Shown here piece by piece: positions 57,085-64,000 of a DNA stretch of 64,000 nt. The stretch covers positions 4,030,001 to 4,094,000 of the forward strand of contig CP082844.1 in NCBI GenBank assembly GCA_019930625.1. Direction: 5' to 3'. Every line of letters starts with the position of its first letter. Within the stretch, counting starts at the first letter, position 1. The DNA comes from Nocardia asteroides (GTDB taxonomy: Bacteria; Actinomycetota; Actinomycetes; Mycobacteriales; Mycobacteriaceae). The notes below the pieces were generated by a model, which ran no database searches, was not told where the DNA came from, and was given only the letters and a program-made list of their open reading frames with translations. A program made the position numbers and the translations under genes.

Positions 57085-57716
57085 GCACACCGTTCCGTGC
57101 GCTACAGCGGATCGCCGCCGATCGCGGGCCCGCCGCCCGGCCCGGCGAGCGATGCGAGATGTGCGCGGAGCCGATCGCCGAGGAGCACCAGCACGTCGTG
57201 AACGTCGAAGGCAGGCAGCTGATGTGCGTGTGCCGCAGCTGCTATCTGCTGTTCGTCGACCAGAACGCCGCGCTGCGTTATCGTGCCGTGCCGGATCGGT
57301 ATCTCGCGTTCCCCGACTTCACGATCAGCCAGGCCGAATGGGACGCGCTGGAGATTCCGGTGAGCCTGGCGTTCTTCTTCCGCAATTCCGCACTGGGCCG
57401 GACGGTGGCGTTCTATCCCGGGCCCGCGGGCGCGACGGAATCGGAATTGTCCCTGGAGCAATGGCAGTCCATCCTCCAACGGCATCCCGAGTTGGACGTG
57501 CTCGCGCCCGACGTGGAGGCGCTGCTCATCCGCGTGCCCGATCGCAGCACCGAGCGGGCGGCCTGCCTGCTGCTGCCCATCGACGCCTGTTACGAGTTCG
57601 TCGGCCGGATGCGGCTGCTGTGGCGCGGTTTCGACGGCGGCCAGGATGTGCGGCGGTACCTCGGGCAGTTCTTCGCCGAGTCGTCGGCCCGCGCGAAATC
57701 CGGTGGTGCGCCGTGA
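57081..57716 (+). CDS. DUF5947 protein of hydrogenase cluster
   Basis: This 211-residue protein has a likely metal site near its N-terminus: C25-E-M-C28, then C49, C51 and C54 in MCVCRSC, with two His (HQH, 36-38). The rest is a mixed alpha/beta domain. It matches DUF5947, which occurs with actinobacterial hydrogenases. The GTG overlaps the previous stop. A role in cofactor or cluster assembly is possible but not shown. Confidence 0.72.
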   Translation: MSTPFRALQRIAADRGPAARPGERCEMCAEPIAEEHQHVVNVEGRQLMCVCRSCYLLFVDQNAALRYRAVPDRYLAFPDFTISQAEWDALEIPVSLAFFFRNSALGRTVAFYPGPAGATESELSLEQWQSILQRHPELDVLAPDVEALLIRVPDRSTERAACLLLPIDACYEFVGRMRLLWRGFDGGQDVRRYLGQFFAESSARAKSGGAP

Positions 57717-58354
57717 GTCCGGTGTACTCGACGACCTTCGCCGTGCTCGAGATGAAACCCGAGCCGTACGCGGTCGCGCCGATTCTGTCCGCACGCGTCG
57801 GCATCGCCGCGCTCGCTGAGGAACCCGTGCACGCCATCGCCCTGCGCGCGCAGGTGCGCATCGAGCCGTTCCGCCGCGGTTACTCCGACGAAGAGGGCGC
57901 GGGGTTGACCGATCTGTTCGGCCCGCGCGAGCGGTGGCACGAGACCCAGCGTTCGTTCCTCTGGATGCACTGCGCCACCATGGTTCCGAGTTTCAGCGGC
58001 GGCGCCGAAGTGGATCTGCCGATGCCGTGCACCTACGACTTCGAGGTGACCGGATCGAAGTACCTGCACGCGTTGCGCGACGGTGTGGTGCCGCTGCTGT
58101 TCCTCTTCAGCGGGACGGTCTTCATCCGGGGCAGCACGGGATTCGCCATTCAGCAGATCCCGTGGGACCGCGAGGACAAGTTCGACATGCCGGTGTCGGT
58201 GTGGCAGGACCTGATGGCCGCGCATTACCCCAATTCCGGGTGGGTGCGGCTGCACAAGGACACCCTGCAGGCGCTCGCCGCTTACAAATCCGGCCACGGC
58301 CTGGTCGGCTTCGACGACGCGGTGACCCGGCTGCTGACCGAGGTGACGCCGTGA
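57713..58354 (+). CDS. DUF6084 protein of hydrogenase cluster
   Basis: This 213-residue protein is rich in beta strands, with no membrane helix. Conserved-looking segments are RSFLWMHCATMVPSF and CTYDFEVTGSKYLHAL. It matches DUF6084, seen mainly beside actinobacterial group 1h hydrogenases. It is coupled by GTGA overlaps on both sides. No catalytic motif is recognised. Confidence 0.7.
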   Translation: MSPVYSTTFAVLEMKPEPYAVAPILSARVGIAALAEEPVHAIALRAQVRIEPFRRGYSDEEGAGLTDLFGPRERWHETQRSFLWMHCATMVPSFSGGAEVDLPMPCTYDFEVTGSKYLHALRDGVVPLLFLFSGTVFIRGSTGFAIQQIPWDREDKFDMPVSVWQDLMAAHYPNSGWVRLHKDTLQALAAYKSGHGLVGFDDAVTRLLTEVTP

Positions 58355-59667
58355 CGACCGCCGAAGCCCGCGCCCGCGCTCGTGCCGTCGCCGACGCGGT
58401 GCTGTACGAGGGCTACCTGCTCTACCCCTATCGGGCCGACGCGCGCAAGAACCAGTCGCGATGGCAGTTCGGTGTGCTGGGGCCGGAAGGAGCCGCCGCC
58501 GCGGGGCTCGGCGAGGAGTCGACGCTGTCGGCGCAATGCCTGCTCGACGCGGGCCCGAACCCGGAGATCACCCTCATCGTCCGGTTCCTCCAGCTCCAGC
58601 GCCGCCAAGTGGTGAACGCGGACGGTGTGCCCGTCGCCGAGCTGTCCGATGGCGAGCGGTCGTGGCTGTCCTGGGACGAGGCGGTCGAGCAGGAGGTCGT
58701 CGTCGGGCCGGTCCCGCCCGGCGCGCTCGTCCGGCCGCTGGACATTCCGGGCCGCACCGACACCGAGGAGATCGGCCCGGCGCAGGGTGTGCTCGTGCGG
58801 ACCCGGCTGCCGTTGGCGGGCGAACTCACGCTCGCGGCCGATCGCGACGACGGCTACCTGCGGCTGACGGTCGGGCTGCGCAACGTGGGCGCACCCGCCA
58901 CCGACAAGCGCGACGCCATCGCCCGGTCGCTGATCGGCGCGCACGTCATCGCGGAGGTCACCGGCGGTGAGTTCGTTTCGCTGCTGGAGCCGCCGCCCGG
59001 CGCGGCTGCCGCGGCCGCCCGCTGCGACCGGTATCGGTGCTTCCCGGTACTCGCGGGCCCGCCCGGCGACTACAGCATGCTGCTGATCTCGCCGATCATT
59101 CTCTACGACCACCCGGAGATCGCCGAGCAGAGCGAAGGCGCGCTGTTCGACTCCACCGAGATCGATGAAATCCTCACGCTGCGCGTGCTCACGATGACCG
59201 ACGCGGAGAAGGCGCAGGCGCGGGCCACCGACCCGCGCGCGGCCGAGATCATCGACCGTTGCGAAGCGATGTCACCGGAGTCCATGCGGCAGTTGCACGG
59301 GGTGCTGCGCGACCCGCACCCCGATCGCGCACGGTTGATCCCGGAGATCCCCGAGGGCGTCGATTGGTGGGACCCGCTGGCCGACGGAGCCGTTCGCCCG
59401 GACTTCGACGCGGTCCCGGTCGCGGGCGTGCTGGTAGGCAAGGGCAGCAGGGTCCGGCTGCATCCGTCGCGGCGCGCCGACGCCCAGGACCTGTTCTTCG
59501 ACGGACAGTGCGCCCGCGTCGTCTCGGTCCACGAGGACGTGGACGGACAGGCGCACGTCGGGGTCGTGCTGGAGGACGACCCAGCGGCCGAGCTGCACGA
59601 ATGGTACGGCCGCTACCTGTATTTCGCGCCCGACGAACTGGAGCCGCTCGACGGCCCCGAGAAGTGA
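58351..59667 (+). CDS. Uncharacterised 438-residue hydrogenase-cluster protein
   Basis: This large protein has an N-terminal alpha/beta domain, a central beta-rich part with C-DRYR-C (about residue 224) and a C-terminal barrel-like domain (about 355-435; GVLVGKGSRVRLHPS ... VEDD-type strands). The C-terminal part resembles hydrogenase-maturation-associated SH3-like domains. No nucleotide-binding motif is seen. It is coupled to the DUF6084 gene by GTGA overlap. Confidence 0.7.
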   Translation: MTTAEARARARAVADAVLYEGYLLYPYRADARKNQSRWQFGVLGPEGAAAAGLGEESTLSAQCLLDAGPNPEITLIVRFLQLQRRQVVNADGVPVAELSDGERSWLSWDEAVEQEVVVGPVPPGALVRPLDIPGRTDTEEIGPAQGVLVRTRLPLAGELTLAADRDDGYLRLTVGLRNVGAPATDKRDAIARSLIGAHVIAEVTGGEFVSLLEPPPGAAAAAARCDRYRCFPVLAGPPGDYSMLLISPIILYDHPEIAEQSEGALFDSTEIDEILTLRVLTMTDAEKAQARATDPRAAEIIDRCEAMSPESMRQLHGVLRDPHPDRARLIPEIPEGVDWWDPLADGAVRPDFDAVPVAGVLVGKGSRVRLHPSRRADAQDLFFDGQCARVVSVHEDVDGQAHVGVVLEDDPAAELHEWYGRYLYFAPDELEPLDGPEK

Positions 59668-59680
59668 AAGGAAGTCCGCT

Positions 59681-59800
59681 ATGGAAACCGTGGGAGTGGT
59701 CTCGACGACTGTCGTCGCCGTGCTGGTCGCGGCGGGGTTGTATCTCGGCGTGCGGTCGATACCGGATCTGCGGCGATACCTGAAGATCCGGCACATGTAG
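59681..59800 (+). CDS. 39-residue single-helix membrane peptide (DUF6893-like)
   Basis: This short gene encodes one membrane helix (about residues 4-22) followed by a basic tail with IPDLRRYLKIRHM. AAAGGAAG lies seven to nine bases before the ATG. It sits between the 438-residue protein and the disordered protein inside the hydrogenase cluster. Similar tiny proteins (DUF6893) occur in related clusters. A role as membrane anchor or docking peptide is inferred only. Confidence 0.7.
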   Translation: METVGVVSTTVVAVLVAAGLYLGVRSIPDLRRYLKIRHM

Positions 59801-59822
59801 CGGTCGACCGGAAAGGAGCATC

Positions 59823-60140
59823 ATGGGTGAGCATCGCGAAGAGCCGCAATCGGCACGTGGCGCGCCGGGTTCGCGCGACGCCGGCGCCGACGTCGCGGCC
59901 GGAGGACCGGCGCAACGGGAGCCGGGCGACATCGGTCACGAGGAGATGACCTCCGCGCACACCGAAGACGTCAAGAAGCAGACCGAGTTCACGTCGCAAC
60001 CCCCGCCCGGCACCGAATCGGCGGCACCGCCCTACGACGAGCGCAAGCAGGCCGCCAACGCCCCGGACGAGACAGCGACCGGGAAGGTGGACGACGCGCG
60101 GGTGGGCGGCGCGACGACGCCGACCGAGGAGAAGGGGTGA
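59823..60140 (+). CDS. Disordered hydrophilic protein in hydrogenase cluster
   Basis: This 105-residue protein has almost no hydrophobic residues. It is rich in Glu, Ala, Gly, Pro and Thr and predicted disordered along its length. AAAGGAG lies four bases before the ATG. It is between the membrane peptide and hupD, in the same direction, and probably in the same operon. No family is recognised. It could be a stabilising or scaffold-type protein. Confidence 0.6.
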   Translation: MGEHREEPQSARGAPGSRDAGADVAAGGPAQREPGDIGHEEMTSAHTEDVKKQTEFTSQPPPGTESAAPPYDERKQAANAPDETATGKVDDARVGGATTPTEEKG

Positions 60141-60153
60141 ATCGACGGCCGCG

Positions 60154-60639
60154 GTGCTGATCGCCGGGATCGGCAACATCTTCCTCGGCGACGACGGATT
60201 CGGTCCCGAGGTGGTGCGGCGGCTGCCGCACCACCGCGACCCGGGTGTGCGCGCGGTGGACTACGGCATCCGCGGCATGCACCTCGCCTACGACCTGCTC
60301 GACCCCTGGGACGCACTGGTGCTGGTCGACGCCGTGCCCGACCGCGGCGCACCCGGCCGGGTCGAGGTGTTCCGCGCCGTGCCGGAGGATGCGGGCGCCG
60401 CGCATCTCGACGCACACGCGATGAGCCCGGACGCCGTCTTCGCCGGGGTACGCGCGCTGGGTGGGGCGCTGCCGCCCACCGTGGTGATCGGCTGCCAGGT
60501 CGCCTGCGTGGACGAAGGCATCGGCCTGTCCGCGCCGGTCGCCGCGGCGGTGGACGAAGCGGTCGCCGCCGTCGGCGCCGTGCTCGCCGAGCTGCTTTCC
60601 AGTAGTGCCCCGCCGGTTACCGCGCGACAGGAGGACTGA
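60154..60639 (+). CDS. hupD: Hydrogenase maturation endopeptidase
   Basis: This 161-residue protease removes the C-terminal peptide of the large subunit after nickel insertion. The nickel-sensing residues match the HupD/HybD family: Glu in GDDGFGPEVV, Asp in LVLVDAV and His in LDAHAMSP. The GTG at 60154 gives the correct start. It fits the cleavable 22-residue tail of HhyL. Confidence 0.88.
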   Translation: MLIAGIGNIFLGDDGFGPEVVRRLPHHRDPGVRAVDYGIRGMHLAYDLLDPWDALVLVDAVPDRGAPGRVEVFRAVPEDAGAAHLDAHAMSPDAVFAGVRALGGALPPTVVIGCQVACVDEGIGLSAPVAAAVDEAVAAVGAVLAELLSSSAPPVTARQED

Positions 60640-60642
60640 CCG

Positions 60643-60885
60643 ATGTGTCTGGGCATCCCGGGACGGGTGATGGCGATCCCCGACGGCTACCACGACCAGA
60701 TCGCGCTGGTCGACGTGTCCGGTGAGCAGCGCAAGGTGAACATCGGCCTGCTCGACGACGATCCGGCGCGCCCAGGCGACTGGGTGATCATCCACATGGG
60801 CTTCGCGGTGGAGAAGACCGACGAGGCGGGTGCGGCGGCCGCGCTGGACGGGCTGCGATTGCTGCAACGCGGGGACCAGCCATGA
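60643..60885 (+). CDS. hypC: Hydrogenase chaperone HypC (first copy)
   Basis: HypC passes the Fe(CN)2CO unit from HypD to the large subunit. The 80-residue protein starts with MCLGIPG, whose Cys2 is the transfer residue, and has the single OB-like fold of the family. Its stop overlaps the hypF start. A second HypC is encoded after hypF. Confidence 0.9.
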   Translation: MCLGIPGRVMAIPDGYHDQIALVDVSGEQRKVNIGLLDDDPARPGDWVIIHMGFAVEKTDEAGAAAALDGLRLLQRGDQP

Positions 60886-63263
60886 CCACCGAGCGGCTGC
60901 GACGGCGGCTCTTGGTGCGCGGCGTGGTCCAAGGCGTCGGGTTCCGCCCGTTCGTCTACACCACCGCCGCCGAACTGGCGCTGTCCGGCAGCGTGAGCAA
61001 CGACAGCAGCGGAGTCGTCATCGAAGTCGAGGGCGCGCAGGCGGATCTCGAAGAGTTCGCCGAGCGGCTGCGGCTGCGGCCGCCCCCGCTGGCGGTGGTC
61101 GAATCGGTCGAGCAGGCCGATATCCCGGTGCGTGGCGGCACCGGATTCCACATCGCGGGCACCACGCGCGACGGCGGCGGCCGCACGCTGGCCTCACCCG
61201 ACGTCGCGATCTGCGCCGATTGCGAGCGCGAATTGCGCGACCCGGCGGATCGGCGCTATCGCCATCCGTTCGTCAACTGCACCAACTGCGGGCCGCGTTT
61301 CACCATCATCGCGAGCCTGCCCTACGACCGCGAGCGCACGTCGATGTCCGACTTCGTCATGTGCGACCGGTGCGCACGGGAGTACGCCGACCCCGCCGAC
61401 CGGCGCTTCCACGCGCAGCCCATCGCCTGCCCCGACTGCGGTCCCACGCTCACGTATACGGGGCCGGGAGCCGGTGAGCCGCTGACGGCCGCGCGGCGAC
61501 TGCTGCGCGAGGGCGGCATCCTGGCGGTCAAGGGCATCGGCGGATACCACCTCGCTTGTGACGCCACGAACGAGTCGGCCGTCGCGGAGTTGCGCAGGCG
61601 CAAACGCCGCGGCGACAAGCCTTTCGCCGTGATGGTGCCGGATCTCGCCACGGCACAGGCCGTAGTCGTCGTCGACAGCGCCGCCAAGACGCTGCTGACC
61701 AGCCCGGCTCGCCCGATAGTGTTGCTCGCGCGCCGGTCCGCGCCGGGAGAATCCCATCCGGTCCTCGGTGCTGCGAGGACGACCGCTCGAGCGGGCGAAG
61801 AAGCGGCGATCGCCGTGCCCGGAGTCGGCGCTGCTCAGCCGCACCGTTACCCGATCCCGGCTCCGTCGGTGGCGCCCGGCAACCCGGATCTGGGCGTCAT
61901 GCTCGCCTACACTCCGCTGCACCTGCTGCTGTTCGGCCTACCCGGCGACCCGCCCGGGCCGCAGGTGCTGGTGATGACTTCGGGCAATCTCGGTGGCGAG
62001 CCGATCTGCTATCAAGACGACGATGCCCGCGCCCGCCTCGCCGGGCTCGCCGACGGCTGGCTGTCGCACGACCGGCGCATCCTGGTGCCCTGCGACGACT
62101 CGGTGGTGCGTTCGCTGGACGGCCGGGAACTGCCCGTCCGGCGCTCGCGCGGTTACGCGCCCCTGCCCCTGCTGCTGCCCGTGCCACTGCCGCCGACCCT
62201 CGCGGTCGGCGCGGACCTCAAGAACACCTGCGCGATGGCGGAGGGCCGCTACGCCTGGCTGAGCCAGCACATCGGCGACATGGACGACCTGGCGACGCTG
62301 CGTTCCTTCGACGCCGCCCAGCGGCACCTCGGAGAACTCACCGGGGTACGCCCGGTCCAGTTCGTCGCCGACGCACACCCGGGCTATCGCTCCACCGCAT
62401 GGGCGCGCAGGCACGCCGGGGAGCGAACCGTGTACACCGTCCAGCACCACCACGCCCACATCGCCGCCGTCATGGGCGAGCACGGACTCGGCCCCACCGA
62501 GCAGGTGGTCGGCATAGCCTTCGACGGCACCGGGTTCGGGCCGGACGGCGCGGTGTGGGGCGGCGAGGTGCTGCTGGCGGGCTACAAGGGCTACCGCCGC
62601 CTGGCCCACCTGAAGTACGTCCCGCTGGCGGGCGGCGATCTCGCGGTGCGCAGGCCCTACCGCATGGCGCTGGCCCACCTGCGAGCGGCAGGCATCGAGT
62701 GGGCCGAGGACATCCCCGCGGTCGCGGCCTGCCCGCCCGCCGAGCGATCGGTGCTGGCCCACCAGTTCCGGACCGGATTGGGCTGCGCGCCGACGTCGAG
62801 CATGGGCCGGTTGTTCGACGCGGTGTCCTCGCTGTGCGGCGTGCGGCACGTCGTCGACTACGAAGCCCAGGCGGCGATCGAGTTGGAGGGGTTGTCGCGC
62901 ACCGGCGCGGAGGGCGCCGTCGCATACCGGTTCCCGGTGGACGACGGCGATCCCGCCGTGATTGATCCCGCGCCGGTGCTGGCGGCCGTGGTCGCCGACA
63001 TTCGCGCGGGCGCGCCCGCACAGGTGGTCGGCGCGCGGTTCCACGCCGCCTTGGCCCGGTTGGTGCTCGATCTCGCGGCTCGCTACGCCGCCGCGTCGGC
63101 GGCCGTCGCCCTGTCCGGCGGCGTCTTCCAGAACGCCCTGCTACTCGCGCGGTCGTGTGCGCTGCTGCGCGACAACGGGTTCACCGTGATCACCCACCGC
63201 CGGCTGCCACCCAACGACGGTGGCCTCGCGTTCGGGCAACTCCTCGCGTGCAGCGAGGGATGA
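60882..63263 (+). CDS. hypF: Carbamoyltransferase HypF
   Basis: HypF makes the cyanide-precursor carbamoyl group. The 793-residue protein has the acylphosphatase domain (VQGVGFRPFVY, about 14-24), two zinc fingers (CADCERE ... CTNCGPRF; CDRCARE ... CPDCGPTL), the YrdC domain and a Kae1-like domain with VQHHHAHIAAVM. About 38 residues (289-326) inside the YrdC domain, between LLARRSAP and APSVAPGNPD, have no counterpart I know. The ATG overlaps the hypC stop. Confidence 0.92.
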   Translation: MTTERLRRRLLVRGVVQGVGFRPFVYTTAAELALSGSVSNDSSGVVIEVEGAQADLEEFAERLRLRPPPLAVVESVEQADIPVRGGTGFHIAGTTRDGGGRTLASPDVAICADCERELRDPADRRYRHPFVNCTNCGPRFTIIASLPYDRERTSMSDFVMCDRCAREYADPADRRFHAQPIACPDCGPTLTYTGPGAGEPLTAARRLLREGGILAVKGIGGYHLACDATNESAVAELRRRKRRGDKPFAVMVPDLATAQAVVVVDSAAKTLLTSPARPIVLLARRSAPGESHPVLGAARTTARAGEEAAIAVPGVGAAQPHRYPIPAPSVAPGNPDLGVMLAYTPLHLLLFGLPGDPPGPQVLVMTSGNLGGEPICYQDDDARARLAGLADGWLSHDRRILVPCDDSVVRSLDGRELPVRRSRGYAPLPLLLPVPLPPTLAVGADLKNTCAMAEGRYAWLSQHIGDMDDLATLRSFDAAQRHLGELTGVRPVQFVADAHPGYRSTAWARRHAGERTVYTVQHHHAHIAAVMGEHGLGPTEQVVGIAFDGTGFGPDGAVWGGEVLLAGYKGYRRLAHLKYVPLAGGDLAVRRPYRMALAHLRAAGIEWAEDIPAVAACPPAERSVLAHQFRTGLGCAPTSSMGRLFDAVSSLCGVRHVVDYEAQAAIELEGLSRTGAEGAVAYRFPVDDGDPAVIDPAPVLAAVVADIRAGAPAQVVGARFHAALARLVLDLAARYAAASAAVALSGGVFQNALLLARSCALLRDNGFTVITHRRLPPNDGGLAFGQLLACSEG

Positions 63264-63279
63264 GCGAAGGAGAGCAACG

Positions 63280-63606
63280 ATGTGTCTTGCGGTACCAGGC
63301 AAAGTACTCAGCCTGCACGAGCGGGACGGCACGTTGATGTCGGTCGTCGACTTCGGCGGCCTGCACAAGGACGTGTGCCTGCAATACATCCCGGACGCGG
63401 CGGTCGGTGACTACGTCGTGGTCCACGTCGGCTTCGCGATCCAGCGGTTGGACGAGGAGTCCGCGTTGCGGACCCTGGCCGAGTTCGAGCACCTCGGCGT
63501 ACTGAACGAGGAATTCGGCGACGGCTTCGAGATCGCCGCCAAGCAGGCGGGTGTGGACAACCCCGCCGCCGAACCACCACGTGAGCAACCGGAGGCGACG
63601 TCATGA
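63280..63606 (+). CDS. Hydrogenase chaperone HypC/HupF (second copy)
   Basis: This 108-residue protein opens with MCLAVPGKV and keeps Cys2. It has an extra C-terminal helix and Pro/Glu tail. GAAGGAG lies before the ATG. It is coupled to hypD by ATGA overlap, the partner with which HypC assembles the iron ligand centre. Copy 1 may serve the protease/large-subunit step instead; this split is inferred. Confidence 0.88.
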   Translation: MCLAVPGKVLSLHERDGTLMSVVDFGGLHKDVCLQYIPDAAVGDYVVVHVGFAIQRLDEESALRTLAEFEHLGVLNEEFGDGFEIAAKQAGVDNPAAEPPREQPEATS

Positions 63607-64000
63607 AGTACCTGGACGAATTCAGCAACCCCGAGCTGGCCCAGCACTTGCTCGATCGGATCCGCAGCGCGACCAGCCGCCGCTGGGCGATCATGGAAGT
63701 CTGCGGCGGGCAGACCCATTCGATCATCCGCCACGGCATAGACCAGCTGCTGCCCGACCAGATCGAGATGATCCACGGTCCCGGTTGCCCGGTCTGCGTC
63801 ACCCCGCTCGAGGTGATCGACAAAGCGCTGGAGATCGCCGCGCAGCCGGGCGTGATCTTCTGCTCGTTCGGCGACATGCTGCGCGTGCCCGGCAGCTCCA
63901 AGGACCTGTTCCGGGTAAAGAGCGAAGGCGGTGACGTCCGGGTGGTGTACTCGCCGCTGGACGCGCTCAACCTGGCCAGGGAGAATCCCGACCGCGAAGT
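63603..64000 (+). CDS. hypD: Hydrogenase maturation protein HypD (partial)
   Basis: The first 132 codons of hypD reach the window edge. [15 protein letters not shown] and [12 protein letters not shown] hold the conserved cysteines of the iron-binding site. HypD carries the Fe(CN)2CO centre with HypC. The remaining 240 or so codons and probably hypE lie beyond 64000. Confidence 0.93.
   Translation, partial: MKYLDEFSNPELAQHLLDRIRSATSRRWAIMEVCGGQTHSIIRHGIDQLLPDQIEMIHGPGCPVCVTPLEVIDKALEIAAQPGVIFCSFGDMLRVPGSSKDLFRVKSEGGDVRVVYSPLDALNLARENPDRE

Overview
The window is a single high-GC actinobacterial chromosome segment. Gene content and order point to a mycolic-acid-containing member of the Corynebacteriales, most likely Nocardia or a close relative. 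This rests on many GTG starts, ATGA/GTGA stop-start overlaps and leaderless promoters, a DUF4189 exported protein, an MTB12-type lipoprotein, clgR-pspA-pspM, gluABCD next to recX, and an actinobacterial high-affinity [NiFe]-hydrogenase. From memory of the family, the core follows the Mycobacterium tuberculosis Rv2753c-Rv2724c order (dapA, rnj, ftsK, argA, pgsA, clgR, 35-kDa antigen, DUF3046, recA, recX, miaB, miaA, dapF, hflX, fadE20), with lineage-specific insertions. The genus is inferred, not proven.

Layout. 1-5.2 kb: a NarL-type two-component operon with an extra kinase-like membrane protein, a YcaQ/AlkX-type crosslink glycosylase, and a ribbon-helix-helix regulator with a probable operator array over its own start. 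5.3-13.2 kb: dapA-rnj, two secreted or lipid-anchored proteins, and ftsK. 13.17-13.35 kb: two odd tRNA-like genes on the minus strand. 13.9-24 kb: TerC, a YciI protein, ArgA-type acetyltransferase, pgsA-cinA, the clgR-pspA-pspM envelope-stress module with a sigma-E-like promoter, a PAP2-diacylglycerol kinase fusion, and small PRC-barrel and membrane proteins. 24-31.5 kb: glycosyltransferase, DUF3046, a TPR protein fused to an APH(3')-like kinase, a CGNR regulator divergent from a VOC/PNPOx/NTF2-like operon, then recA-recX behind an SOS box.

32-49 kb: the glutamate ABC transporter gluABCD (minus strand), divergent from miaB. Then come a membrane protein, a DUF349 protein, the LigB-like/miaA/TrmH/dapF/hflX series, a DGAT2/PES-like acyltransferase, fadE20 and an HSL-type hydrolase. 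49-51.7 kb: an OmpR-type two-component system whose sensor carries a poly-Asp/Glu extracytoplasmic loop, divergent from a PepSY protein across phased CTTCAG repeats.

52-64 kb: a [NiFe]-hydrogenase cluster. hypA-hypB precede the group 1h-type small and large subunits, behind a CRP/FNR-like dyad. A NifU/Rieske-like fusion, three uncharacterised proteins, a 39-residue membrane peptide and a disordered acidic protein follow. The maturation genes hupD, hypC, hypF, a second hypC and hypD come last; hypD is cut by the window end. Together these would support oxidation of atmospheric H2 as a persistence energy source.
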